Under the pieces are notes generated by a model that did not search any database, was not told the origin of the DNA, and worked only from the letters and a program-made list of their open reading frames with translations. This document shows, piece by piece, positions 1-11,275 of a stretch of DNA of 64,000 nucleotides. The DNA comes from Rhyzopertha dominica (Eukaryota; Arthropoda; Insecta; Coleoptera; Bostrichidae): positions 16,988,001 to 17,052,000 of the forward strand of contig QCXZ01000001.1 of the NCBI GenBank assembly GCA_025024175.1, written 5' to 3'. The position numbers and the translations under genes are program-made. Each line of letters begins with the position of its first letter. The stretch's first letter is position 1.

Positions 1-100
1 CAATTGTTATATCTTACTGGATGTAATAACTTTGACAGTNATATAATGTGACAGGACGTTGAAAGTTAACCCTTCCAAAAATCTAGACAAGCTTTAAAAA

Positions 101-648
101 TTAGGCTTTTTAGAACACGTGACTTTCGGAGCGATTGCCAGGGGGCAAATGTCAAAACGATGCAGCTTCTAGTGCGCTGTCATAGAAACCCCATTACTTA
201 ATGCCAACGTCAGTCACTAGAGCTGGGACATTCGATTCAATTCAAATCGTTCAATCAATCGCGTAGATTCGGATCATTCAAGTCGTTCAAGAATCATTAC
301 TGAGAACGAGTTATCGAGTTGTTTAGACCTGCGTAAAGACATATGGATCGTGAATTGAAAGTGAAAGCGGTGTCTCCTGTCTCGCCACAGCATATAAATA
401 TACTGTCATGCTGTGTTCTCGTCGTGTGCTGTCGTCAGCCGTTAACCATGTACGACCCACGAAGGACGCTGATTCATTAGCTGTGAGCCAAATCAAGGTA
501 TGAGTCATTCAATTTGAGCGACTTGTTCATGAAGGACCTAACTCTTATCAGCCACGCGTCCGTTTCCAGGGTTTCGCAGGCGCGTCCCATGCGTGCGCTT
601 TTTGCCCCCTGGACGCCATATTGGATGACGTAATCTTAAAAAGCCTAA
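101..648. mobile_element. Inverted-repeat element, copy 1 of an abutting pair
   Basis: Ends are inverted repeats TTAGGCTTTTTA (101) and TAAAAAGCCTAA (to 648). A second inverted pair lies further in: a run reading ccagggggcaaa near 138 and ttgccccctgga near 600. A nested segment starting TAGAGCTGGGACATT at 220 and ending near ACCTAACTCT at 545 looks like an older MITE carried inside. No coding capacity was recognised; the minus-strand frame at 323-508 is not a credible protein. The class is uncertain. The terminal TTA/TAA would suit a PIF/Harbinger-like element, but no clean outside target duplication is visible. Confidence 0.6.
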
Positions 649-1140
649 TTAGGCTTTTTAGAACACGTGACTTTTGGAGCGACTGGCTGGGGGCACATGT
701 CAAAACGATGCAGCTTCTAGTGCGCTGTCATAGAAACCCCATTACTTAATGCCAACGTCAGTCACTAGAGCTGGGACATTTGATTTAATTCAAATCGTTC
801 AATCAATCGCGTAGATTCGGATCATTCAAGTCGTTCATGTGGATCGTGAATTGAAAGTGACAGCGGTGCCTCCTGTCTCGCCACAGCATATAAATATGCT
901 GTCATGCTGTGTTCTCGTCGTGTGCTGTCGTCAGCCGTTAACCATGTACGACGCACGAACGACGCTGATTCATTAGCTGTGAGCCAAATCAAGGCATGAG
1001 TCATTCAATTGGAACGACTTGGTCATGAAGGACCCAACTCTATCAACCAAGCGTCCGTTTCCAGGGTTTCGCAGGCGCGTCCCATGCGTGCGCTTTTTGC
1101 CCCCTGGACGCCATATTGGATGACGTAATCTTAAAAAGCC
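649..1140. mobile_element. Inverted-repeat element, copy 2, directly abutting copy 1
   Basis: Nearly the same sequence and orientation as 101-648. It starts TTAGGCTTTTTA at 649 with no spacer after copy 1 and ends TTAAAAAGCC at 1140. It lacks about 55 bases present in copy 1 around 288-342, and otherwise differs by scattered substitutions. The join makes a palindrome AAAAAGCCTAATTAGGCTTTTT. A tandem duplication or a head-to-tail double insertion could both explain the pair. Confidence 0.6.
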
Positions 1141-1224
1141 AAATCATCTGCATCTGCATAAAGTACAGTTTTAGTATCTACCATGTAACAGTTATAAGTA
1201 CATGTAATAAATTAATACCTATTT

Positions 1225-1625
1225 ATGTACCAAGGCAGGAAAGTGGCATTTTATCGAACGAGTTTGGAGATTGAGAGCCGAGGCGAAGACGAGGCGAGAA
1301 ACCAGACGAGTTTGATAAAGACACTTTACTAGCATGGTACATACAATGTTTTTTCGGCTACTACTATTACTACTACTACTATTTCCATTTGAAGTATTTA
1401 GAAGTTCTGGACTCACTCTTTAGAAAGTACTTTACGTTTGAGGTTTAGTTGTAACATTTGACATTTGCATTACGATAAATTGTTTCCTTGACATTTAGGA
1501 GCGTTGGCTTAGTTACCAGTCAGGTAAAGTATTTTACTGCCTAGGCAGGTAAAGAGCCATTTTCTCGCGTCGGATGAGTGGGATAAAGTTGTACTTTCGA
1601 ATGTAGTAGCCGAAAAATATTATTA
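1225..1625. repeat. Unclassified repeat segment with short inverted arms
   Basis: A low-complexity purine stretch (gccgaggcgaagacgaggcg, 1278-1297) is followed by a TAC/TAT-rich stretch near 1360. Inverted matches of about 17 bases pair a ttttttcggctactac stretch near 1349 with gtagtagccgaaaaat near 1605. A palindrome centred on ctgcctaggcag lies at 1538-1549. It looks like decayed transposon sequence. No gene is seen. Confidence 0.35.
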
Positions 1626-1924
1626 ATGCTACAGAATTGTTAATTAAGTAGCTTGCAAACAAGCTGATTGAACATATGTACTTGGTCTCACTCGATTCAT
1701 CAGATAACTTTGACGATCGTTTCGACCTAACGGTCGTTGTCAAAGAGATAACAGCGCTATACTTATATTGGTTTCCAAGCTACCTAATTGATTCAGAATG
1801 TTTCACAATGAATGAACCTTTGAAACCATTCAACTATAGAATTGTATTTCGAATCCTTATATATAACGTTTATTTGTTATCAAAATGCCACACAGCTTGC
1901 TAACACTTTCTTCATCCATTTTAG

Positions 1925-2463
1925 GATATTACTGGGCTGAATCTTCTGTAGAAAAGAAATTACCCCAAAATGCAATACAAGGTGGAACAGATATGGACGG
2001 CAGCAAAATTTACATAGGTTTATCAAAATTTCAAGGTGATGAATTACCCGCCAAAGTTATACCAGAGAAGAAAGCAGCATACGTTTCACATGGGGGTAAA
2101 GAACACAGCGTGAAGGAGTATAAGGTAAGCAGCTGCGCTATAACTACTGGAAAATACAAACTTATTTTTAATATTGACAGGTTCTTTGCCAACATTCCCT
2201 TATATGGGTAAAGAATTCTGGAGGAAAAATTCCAAAGGGAGCAGTTCCCGCAGGAAGGTCAGCCAGTGGTGAGACCTTGTATGTAGGTCGTACATCCATA
2301 CAGGGTTCTGTAACAGTTGGCAAGGTAAGGGTAGAATGTGTACTCGTAATGTTTGCTGCATCACTTATCGTTTTAGATCCATCCATCCTGTGGTTGTCTG
2401 TACATACCGTTTGGTGGAGAAGAACATTCTTTCAAGGACTATGAGATATTAGTATTAAGTTGA
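1925..2463 (+). CDS. DM9-repeat (DUF3421) protein A, exons 2-4; first exon not found
   Basis: Three exons are visible: 1925-2124, 2181-2324 and 2377-2463 (TGA stop), joined by GT-AG introns of 56 and 52 bases. The acceptor before 1925 has a good pyrimidine tract. Exon 2 opens in phase 1, as in the two paralogs, which predicts an upstream 4-base ATGG coding exon and a protein of about 144 residues. No such exon is seen in 1-1900. An in-frame ATG at 1885 that reads through the acceptor is an alternative start, but it would add 14 residues the paralogs lack. The protein has two DM9 repeats: the first contains GGTDMDGSKIYIGL then GDELPAKVIP, the second AVPAGR then LYVGR and ends EEHSFKDYEILVLS. 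DM9 proteins are small lectin-like, often mannose-binding or infection-induced proteins. There is no signal peptide in the expected form, so a cytosolic protein is likely. Function is inferred from the family only. Confidence 0.88.
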
Positions 2464-3389
2464 AATTTGTTTGCTGTTATTTAGTTAATAATTAGCTAAG
2501 GGCAGGATTAATGTTTATGTTTTTATATTGTATTTAAAAATTTTGTAATCATGTTTTTCACTTATTCACACTAAACAATTTTCTTGAACACCCGATTTAT
2601 CTTTTTATAAGGAGCACACAAATAGATAGTGCTGCAGTGGCAACAAAAGAGTAGATTTCCATTAATTTTTTAATCCTCGTTTAATACAACTTTCACAGGA
2701 CAAATATAGACCAGTAGTTGTATCACAGTTAATCTCAAGAATGTAGTAGAGGTGGTTTAAGTAAAAACGTATTACAATTTCGTCACAAAATTTTGTTATG
2801 TTGACCTAAATAGTTCACAAATTATTATGAAAAAAATTTTGAGGGTAATTAAAACTTGTTTTTTTATAGAAAATTGCTTATTGTAATACCGAATTTACCT
2901 GAGCGGAGTAATACGTAGACCATTGTTATAATTGGTCCTTCTTTTTCCCTCGTGTACATTAGAGAGTGGCAAATGGATCTGTAATAGCGAAAGGAATGCT
3001 GACAAGAAAATCGATATTGCCAAAAACTACAATCATACAAGCAATATTGCTGGACATGAAGTAATTTTAATTTCAAAGTTAATATTTTTACAACCACAAA
3101 AAACATCTAAGCATGATTGTTGCTTATATTTTATGACCTATTTTTTACTACTGAATATTATAATAGTTAAACATTCGTCAATGATACTATAGACTTTGGT
3201 TAAACCGGCAGCACCACACGAAAGGCATTTTCTGGTGCGGCCTGAACATACCTGATTGTTGGAGATGCTCGCACGTTTTGTTACCATAGTAGCGCTTTTT
3301 GAGGGCTGATATATAACTCGGTAGCGGAGTGGTGTAATATGTTTGTCGTACAGATAACTCTACTAAAGATACGAAAAACACCACTAAGG
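2464..3389. other. Intergenic sequence downstream of DM9 gene A
   Basis: AT-rich sequence with no recognisable gene. Short open frames at 2864-3106 and 2932-3192 overlap each other on opposite strands and match nothing I recognise. No convincing AATAAA was found close to the end of gene A. Confidence 0.5.
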
Positions 3390-3520
3390 CAGCCGAACAA
3401 ACGATTCGCTAGCGTCCATGTTTTTGCAAGCGAATTCAAACTTTTACGGATTGCCGATAGATTGCGCCCCATGTCAAGTGTATATTTTTTAAATAAGTTA
3501 AGCACAATATGACACAATTT
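3390..3520. repeat. Dispersed direct repeat, copy 1
   Basis: Begins gaacaaacgattcgctagcg and runs through attgccgatag to aagttaagcacaatatgaca. It matches 4014-4135 in the same orientation with roughly 75-80% identity by eye. Class unknown; probably ends or internal pieces of one decayed element. Confidence 0.6.
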
Positions 3521-3639
3521 TATTGGTACTAAATTACCGTTTAATAACAACGCTTATCGTAAAATAACAATTAAGAAGCTATGTGTTACCCCACATTTAT
3601 TTGCTTGTTTGTTCTAAGCGACCTTAAATTTCACCAAAT

Positions 3640-3725
3640 TGAATGGTAAACAACGAATTTAGCAAAACTCAAAACTATGATAAGCTCAAAAACACTTAAA
3701 AGGTAAATAAAACTTGTGAAACAAT
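3640..3725. repeat. Dispersed direct repeat, second family, copy 1
   Basis: The stretch gaatttagcaaaactcaaa followed by ctatgataagctc near 3655-3690 matches 5140-5200 (gaatttagcaaacctcaaac, then tacaataagctcc). Same orientation, about 75% identity by eye. Confidence 0.5.
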
Positions 3726-4013
3726 ACTTAATTTTAAAAAATGAGCACCTAATCTTATCCGTATTGTGAGAGAGAATATTGAAAGTTAATATTACATATT
3801 CCCATTTCACATCTTCCTAACTTCCTATTGCATGATAATTAAAATGTGTTTCACTCAGAATAAGATGATAAAAAGTGAACAAATGTAAGAATGTTGCACT
3901 TGTAACTTGCCGCTATCTACTTGGACTACTTGGAATTTCTATCAAAACAGGACCGTTTTTGTAGCATGACAATGACAAAGATCGTTATCCTTTTAAGTAC
4001 AGTTGTCCGTAAT

Positions 4014-4135
4014 CCCGAACAAACGATTCGTTAGCGTCCCCGTTTTTACCAGCAAATTCTTAAGAATTGCCGATAGGTGGCGCCACATGGTAGAAGTTTG
4101 ATTTTTGAATAAGTGAAGCACAATATTTACAATAT
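4014..4135. repeat. Dispersed direct repeat, copy 2
   Basis: Second copy of the 3390-3520 repeat, starting gaacaaacgattcgttagcg and ending near gtgaagcacaatattta. The sequence from 4140 to 4960 is AT-rich with no gene recognised. Confidence 0.6.
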
Positions 4136-5139
4136 CCTGCTTACTTGTTAAACGTTAGGTGTTATTTTAATTTTATGTAATAAAACTACAAATACAAACC
4201 GTTTAGTTTATTGTCATAACTATATCTACACTTAGGTACCGTATAATAAGAACACGTGTCATAACTGACAAAAGTCGAGTTGTGTGTATCAAATCAAGCA
4301 AAATATATAAAGTGTATACCGCTGTTATATCAGTTTTCTACAAGTATGGGCTACATACAAAATGAGCACAAAAAATGATGTACTGAAACAGTGACAAAAA
4401 GGTAGAGTACACGCTGCAAAAACAAAAACAACCTACGAGTCCTCATGTCTGCCGAGAACTGAACATGCAAAATTTTTATGTTACCAAGACTACATAAGTA
4501 ATTTTGCTTGCCGAACACTCCCTAAAGCTAAATCTACACAAAGTACAACCTAGAAGGGACTTTCATAAGCGTTACGATTGGGGCATCAAACGGCAGACGT
4601 TAGCAAGTTAAACAGGCGTAAGGAAATAATCGACGACCTGAAGAAAAAAAAACTGAAGCAGTTTCGATAACAGCTAAAAGTTTTGGCCGAAAAATAATCT
4701 TCCGCTGAAACCAATAATTTAGAAGGAAACTAGTCGAAACAGAATGCTCTTCTTAAGTTTTAATTTCGGTGTAATACAGTTGTGGTTAGCAAAGCTAAAT
4801 TCGAAGAAAGTTTTATTCTGACAATGACAATGCTGAAAAGCATTTTTAATCTTTTGAAATATGCCGCGCAATATGCGAGTAGGACTCATTACTCACGCAA
4901 AGTATTTTACGGATAAACAATCGCTCATGTGATATCTGTCAAGTACGGTGTGTCCGTGCTACACATAATAATAATATTTATTAATAATTTAATAATAATA
5001 GAACTTTCAAAACAAGTAACGATGATAATACAATCCGTATCATGGCGTATGTGGAAGCTGAGCCTAATATTAGCATCAGGGAGCTATAAAGACACCTCAG
5101 ATTCTCTACTTGGAGCAATAAAAAATTTGGTAGGAAAAA

Positions 5140-5205
5140 ATGTTAAACAAAGAATTTAGCAAACCTCAAACTACAATAAGCTCCAAGTGTGAAATAGTAC
5201 GTAAA
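5140..5205. repeat. Dispersed direct repeat, second family, copy 2
   Basis: Matches 3640-3725 in the same orientation. Together with the 3390/4014 pair, it suggests that 3.4-5.2 kb is one decayed element carrying an internal duplication. Confidence 0.45.
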
Positions 5206-5433
5206 AAATACCACTCCGAGCATATTGAATACTAATTACGTAGGTTAATTGGCGAACGCGCTTTTTAAAAAGACAACTTTATTGTTTGAGAGGAGTGCAA
5301 AGAGTGGTCTAACTTTTACAGCTGTATTATTACAACACCGCGCATTAAAATGCTAGGTATGCATTTATTTTGTGTCGTCATATCTGGTGGTTGCGTAATT
5401 CCTCCCTTAGTAGTCCCGAGACTCCGACGACAG

Positions 5434-7000
5434 TTAAAACTTGACGTGATCAGGTAGCTTGGTCCCTGTAGGGGTAGTTTCTTCTGGGCTTGGGGCTGAG
5501 TTTTTCTTTCTTGAATTTCTCCATAGGTGTACTAGGAAAAGGCCACCTATGATGACAGCAACATACAGCAGGGCGGTGCTGGATTGTTGCAGAGTGTCTG
5601 CGTAGTTTCCTTCTGAGGCTGGCTGTAAAATTTGAATATTATGACTTTATTTTGACAGTTCCAATTTCGGCAACGTATTGCTTGGGACTTTTTCTGCTGT
5701 GAAGTTGAGGTCTTCTAACAGAATTGGTTGGCCTCTGGAGGTGTGGTTGAAACGTAACAGCTGGCCGGTGACGTAGATGTGGCAGTTTCCATTTTCTTTG
5801 AAGAGGAAGGTGCCTTGCATCTTCTTGCTGGACCATGTTTCCTTGCAGCTACTTTTAACTTCGGTTGGGATGTCGAATATGGTTAGTTATTGATTTACTT
5901 CTTCCAAATATTCGAGTGACCATTTTCTTCAAATTTGTGTGGCTTGGCATTGTTCAAATTTTGAAAGTAGGACATTTTTCTCGCATGTAGTGTCGCTATA
6001 TTTACGCGACTTTTGTTGGCAAACGTATTCATCGGTAATCATAGTACATTTATGTGCAAGTGGTATCAGTTCTGAATCAGATTTTAAAATATAATTAGAT
6101 ACTGGAATGATTGTTCTGAAGTTTTTTGTTGGTAAAGGCAAAAAATATATTAATAAAGATTGAATCTTTGTTTATCATAAAGTGGACCCTGAAAAAAATA
6201 AATTATTTCTTTGTTTAATATTGAACATTTTGGCTTAATTGGGTGTCTAAATATGTTCACGTTATTTATTTTTACTTCAAATGGAAATTGTTGTTCATAA
6301 AATGGCTCAATCTTTGTTAACTCGATTAATAGTTCAGAGTTTGTTATTATACTGGGGTGTAAGATATTTATTTGGCAAAATGTGATTGAATTTTCGATGT
6401 CCTGCAAAATGGTTATAATTATATTAAAAAGATTAATTAGTTAATTGAAAATGTATTTGGCAAAAAGTACATCAAGGTGATCATTCGTGTCACTTATAAT
6501 TTTTTCAAGTTGCATTAACCTAAAAGTTAACAGAATTTCATTATGTCTAATGTTTGTTACTGTAGAGTTGAATTTTTGAATAATATCGTTATTAATCGAA
6601 TATTGCTTATTAATTTGCTCGATAAGCTTGTTTTGGGTTTTCTTGATTTCATTTATTGAATTTTGAATATTTCGTCCGACTTCACTGTCTAAGTTATCAG
6701 CTAGTTGTTTAATAATAGTGCCCAGTTCATCGACTAAACCTCTTTTACTTCTGTTTGATTTGGTGAATGTTTGAAGTTTTTCATTTATTATGTCAATACT
6801 ATATTGGCAAATTTAAATTTGTAGTGTTGGGACAAAAGTTTTTCGAATTCGTCTATGAGTGGCGAAAGTTCAAAGTAATGTATTAGTACATGGTTTGAAA
6901 TTTTGAACTTTTTCGGTCCCTAGGTTTATTGGCAAAATATCTGGGTTCGTTGTGAGGTCTACTACATCTTGGCAAATTAGTTCTGTTGTGAGGACAAGCC
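5434..7000 (-). pseudogene. Errantivirus-type envelope (F-like) gene relic
   Basis: Read on the minus strand this is a decayed insect endogenous-retrovirus envelope gene, broken into several frames. About midway (6716-6760) is a furin-type basic site RSKR followed by the GLVDELG start of a fusion-peptide region. This is the arrangement of errantivirus Env and baculovirus F proteins. Just after it come heptad-rich segments. The pieces at 6150-6407 and 5929-6141 resemble the conserved ectodomain of gypsy-class Env, with several cysteines. The piece at 5640-5840 has NHT and NFT glycosylation sites and then an in-frame stop. A hydrophobic transmembrane stretch is coded near 5530-5585, followed by a basic tail and a TAA stop at 5434. 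Frame changes and stops make it non-functional. A purine-rich tract and a possible short LTR (about 5234-5400, AATTACG/CGTAATT ends) lie downstream. No gag or pol was found beside it. Confidence 0.72.
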
Positions 7001-8130
7001 ACACGCAGTTGTACCTGCAAGAACGTTTTCCTTAGGTCGTTTTACATTACTGATATGTAATTTTGTAAATTTTCTTCCAGTTTTAGAAGAATCAATTTCT
7101 GGTTTAATAGTTTTGCGGTCATAATCTACGCTAATGATTTTTTCTTTCTTATATCGATTTCTTGATTACTTTTAACGAATACTTTCTCTGTTTTCAATTA
7201 ATTTGTTGATTTTGTGTTCTTTCTGGTTTTTCAGGTTTGTATTGACAATTTTGTGTAAAGTTTCNATTTTTGTTCTGTGATTTTGAACAAAGTTGTTTAT
7301 TGTATTTATAACTAACACTCATTTTAGCGGGACTCAATTAAAAGTAACAATCACTGATAAGAAAAGAACTCACTTACCTTGTCGCTGGCTTCTGTGGGTT
7401 TTTACAAATCTTAAAGAATTTTTCCATAATAAATATAAAAATTTATTTTATCAGAGGTATGCTGTCACCAGTCCGATTTGAAGGGATCAGACACCCTTTA
7501 AATTATTGAAATTAAAAAAATAGCAAAAATTGAAAAGAAACATATTGATTTTGGGCACTGGTTTACACCACTCTTCAGAGAGTGAGTATCGTAGCCCTGA
7601 AATAGTTTAGGGATTCTTTCTGGCACGAGAAAGCATTCAGACACCGTTTGTAAAGTTTAGTAGATTAATACGAGCTTGATAAAATAAGTCATTATAACAA
7701 TGAGATAAAAATACAGTAAGCTTCCTTGGAAACTCACAATTGACACACAGCTGATATTAACTTCCATGCAGTTATTCTAGCAAATTGCAAGAACACTACT
7801 TGAATCTGGTATCTAAACAGACGGTGTTGATTACTTAAGCAGGAGTAAGCAAACTTATTGACTCATCACGGTATAAGAGATCTGATAATCCACTTTAATG
7901 TGATGGCTCCAACCCGAGTAATTCGTAGCTGCTCGGACTTCTATCTAACTACTCTGGAATTGCCTCCACTGGAATATGGATTCCTATTTTTCTTCCAAAC
8001 TTTCCCTGGGATCTTCAAATCAAGTTATATGACTGCAGAATTAAACGTGTACGCCGACGATGAACTTTTAAATTTTTTACAAGACCAAAACGGCAAAATG
8101 AAACTTGGAATTTGTTAATACTCAATTACT
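7001..8130. other. AT-rich sequence right of the envelope relic
   Basis: May include upstream parts of the same element, but no gag or pol motif was recognised. The frame at 7858-8118 has no recognisable domain. Confidence 0.35.
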
Positions 8131-8135
8131 TCATC

Positions 8136-8200
8136 TTAACTTGGTGATGGTTGAGAGGATACTCTATCGTTACAAGTTAACTTGGTGATGGCTGAGAGGA
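8136..8200. repeat. Short tandem duplication
   Basis: Two copies of ttaacttggtgatggytgag (8136 and 8177), 41 bases apart, differing by one base in the shared 24. Confidence 0.8.
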
Positions 8201-8225
8201 GTCTCCCGATTTTGACTTTGGTTTT

Positions 8226-8251
8226 AATAATAATAATAATAATAATAATAA
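8226..8251. repeat. TAA microsatellite, probable 3' tail of the LINE
   Basis: Uninterrupted (TAA)n. On the minus strand it reads (ATT)n directly after the LINE's 3' untranslated region, the usual terminus for CR1-superfamily elements. Confidence 0.75.
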
Positions 8252-11200
8252 TTGCCTTCATTACAACCAAATTGTTATATATACATATGAACAAGCAATA
8301 TAAAATAAAATTAATTTGGCTGGAATCACAGGGCGAGATTCAGTTGGAGGGTGTAAAACCCTCCTCTGCTCTACCACCTAACCTTGGTATAACAACATAA
8401 TAAATGTTTGTGGAGACTACTACCCGTTTACATTAAGGCTTACACCAAATCAAAAGCAATTAAACTAAATTACATAAAGGTAAAATAAACTACAAAAAAA
8501 ACTACTTAATTAAGTCGAATATAGATCAAATCAGATTGCGCACAATCAATGAAAGAATAGCAAGAATTGTAACCGTAATGAGGTCGCGGGCATCCAGACA
8601 GGACGCAGAGAGAGGATTGGACTGAGTACTGAATCACTTTGAGCAATAGCAAGAGACCCTTATCTCGTCAAAAACAAACAATGGCGCATGCATCTCTTAA
8701 ATTTGTTTAAATTATTCACTCTACAACAGTCAGGCAGAGAATTGTAGCATCTAACTATGTTGTAACTTAATGATTTCTCATACACCGATGTCCTGTGTCG
8801 AGGAAATAACATTCGATCTTTACGTCTCACATTAATGTTATGGATGTCTATATTAAATCTAAACTTCTCGTATAAGTAACCCGGATTTTTATTTAATAAT
8901 ATTTTATAGTAAAAAGCTTGCGTCGACAACTAAAATCGCTTCCCCATACTAAGCCAACCAATTTCAATTAATTTATGCGATATATGCTCATATTTACGTA
9001 TACCAAATATAAAGCGGAGACATGAATTCTGCACCTTTTGTATTTTATACTTAGTAATGGAATCAAGCAGTGGTGATAATATTTCAACACAATAGTTAAG
9101 GTGAGATAGAACTAAGGTTTCCGCCAACAAAGATTTCGGCTTGGTTGTAAGATAATCTTTGTGATGATATAACAATTTAAGTAAAGCATAAGATTTCTTT
9201 AAGCAGTTAGATATCTGGAACAATGACGCAAAGAGTGGTTATAACTACTATTGTTAGGACCAAACAATAATGCTACCGTTTTACTAGGATTGAGAATTAA
9301 CCCGTGTTCCCGAGTTACATCAGATATAGTCTTTAGATCAGCGTTAATCTTATTAGTGGCATCAGTTATGTGCGAGGGCAGAAAACTGTAGTAAACCTGG
9401 CTGTCATAAAATTGTGTATATACTGAAAATAAAGATTGACCCTTGGGGCAAACCTTTACTTAAATAAACCGTATCAGATAATTTATCATGTAACTTCATA
9501 CATCGAGATCTATGCGACAAATAACTTGACATAAAATTTTTAGCCTGATTGCTGAATCGTATAAAATCCAATGCAGCTAGCAGCATGTTGTGGTTTTTTG
9601 AGTAATCAAGAAAGACCAAGCATGTTAACATATTTTTATCATGTGCGCATAATATGTCATCTGTTACTTTCGCCAGCACAGTAGAGCAGCTATAACCACG
9701 TCTAAATCCTGACTGTAGTTTAGGTAAAATGTTGTATTTCATGAAGAATTTTTGAGAGCACAGGTAAAATACTAATTGGCCTCAGGTCCTTGTGTCTTTG
9801 AGGATTTTGTACTTTTGGGAGACGTATAACTACAGCTTGATTTCATGCCTCTGGAAAATATCCTTCTAGTAAACAAGAATTGACTATATGCAAGATAAAC
9901 TTGAGTACATACGGGCAAGAATATTTATAAAAGAGCACTGAATATCGTCACAACCCACAGAGGAGGTAGTGATACCACGCAATAGTTTAGCAACTAAAAC
10001 TTCACTCACCAAGCTAAATCGAAAATATGATGAGAAATTACGTTTTTGTGAGAAGAGTAAACATTTATATTAGCTTGTAACAAATTTTCATCAACATCCG
10101 GAACACAAGTAGCAAAATATTCATTAATAGCATTGACATTATCTAACTCAGTCGGTAAAGAAGTAATCGTATTGTAAGTTATGTTTAAATTTTTAAGCGC
10201 TTTCCAGACTTTTTTAGGACTTTCCAGAGACAAAACATGCTGAAAATATGATTTTTTCTCATTTTTTATTTCTAACGTAGTAAAATTTCTCAGCTGCTTA
10301 TAGTAAGCCCAGTCACTGTGGCATTTAGTGCGTTTAAAATTTGATTTAGCATTGTCTCTTAACTTCATTAACATTTTGATATTATCTGTAAGCCAAGGAG
10401 CCCTCGGTTTATTAATTTTTACAGTTTTAACAGGAGCATGAAGATCAAACAAATGTAGTAGTGTAAAATAGGGCATATTAATCTTATCATCAATGGACGC
10501 CACACGAAAAATTGACTCAAGTCCCGATTCCAGCAAATCCGTGTAATATCTATCACGAAAAAACGAAGTAAAGTTTCTATATTTATACAAGAAATGTTTG
10601 TCACTTTTAATACAGACATCCACCGTGCAACAAATAAGGTCATGGTCAGAACATTCAGCATTGATAACTTCTGAGTTTAGTATGATATCTGAGCCGGTTG
10701 TTATGATATGGTCAATTAAAGAGAGAGAATTGTTAGTTAGGCGTGTGAGTTTTGAGATAATTTGAGTTAAACTGAGACTACTTAAAAGTTCCTTATAGGC
10801 CATAGTTTTATAATTATCAGTTTCAAGAAGGTTTATATTGAAATCACCAAGAACTATGATACCGTCATTCGTAGGTAAGAAAGATATCATCAAATTTTCA
10901 AACCCCTCTAAAAAATCAGAAGTATTAGAATTAGGAGAACGGTAAATAGTACAAACAAATACTTTTTCTTCCTTATTAATAGCTGTATACATATCATTTC
11001 TTCATCCAAGTCAGAAGCTAACAGTTTATAAGTTAGATTACTGCGTACATACATAGCCACTCCCCCTCCACGCCCCTGTCTGTTTTTGCTAATAACATTG
11101 TAACCGTAGATGGATACAGCATCAGCCGAGGGTTCGTCAGATAGCCAAGTTTCAGTAACGCAGATTATATCAAATTCATTTTGTACCTCATCACGGAAAT

Positions 11201-11275
11201 CGTTGAATTTCGGCAACAAAGACCTTACATTGATGTGCGCAACCCTTAACGGTCTGATAGCCAGTAGTAATCTAA
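8252..11275 (-). mobile_element. CR1-superfamily non-LTR retrotransposon relic (endonuclease plus reverse transcriptase)
   Basis: One ORF2 can be followed on the minus strand from about 11275 to a stop at 8660, broken by frameshifts. The apurinic-type endonuclease starts with HINVRSLLPKF and keeps ETWLSD, GGGVAMYVR, IYRSPNS, GDFNIN, SLIDHI and SDHDLI, so its catalytic residues are largely present. A frameshift lies near 10985. The reverse transcriptase follows with SGFRRGYSCSTV (about 9705) and KGLPQGSI (about 9430). The catalytic loop after it is damaged: FLDYSK is followed by NHN instead of AFD, and the YADD box is lost just before DSQVYYSF. The C-terminal region typical of the clade is at 8660-9223. 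The 3' end is a (ATT)n tail. The 5' end is probably truncated. The element is inactive. Confidence 0.88.

Noticed and set aside
323..1004. Paralogous 60-codon minus frames at 323-508 and 822-1004
   Set aside because: Their similarity comes from the duplicated transposon; no protein family or coding signal supports them.
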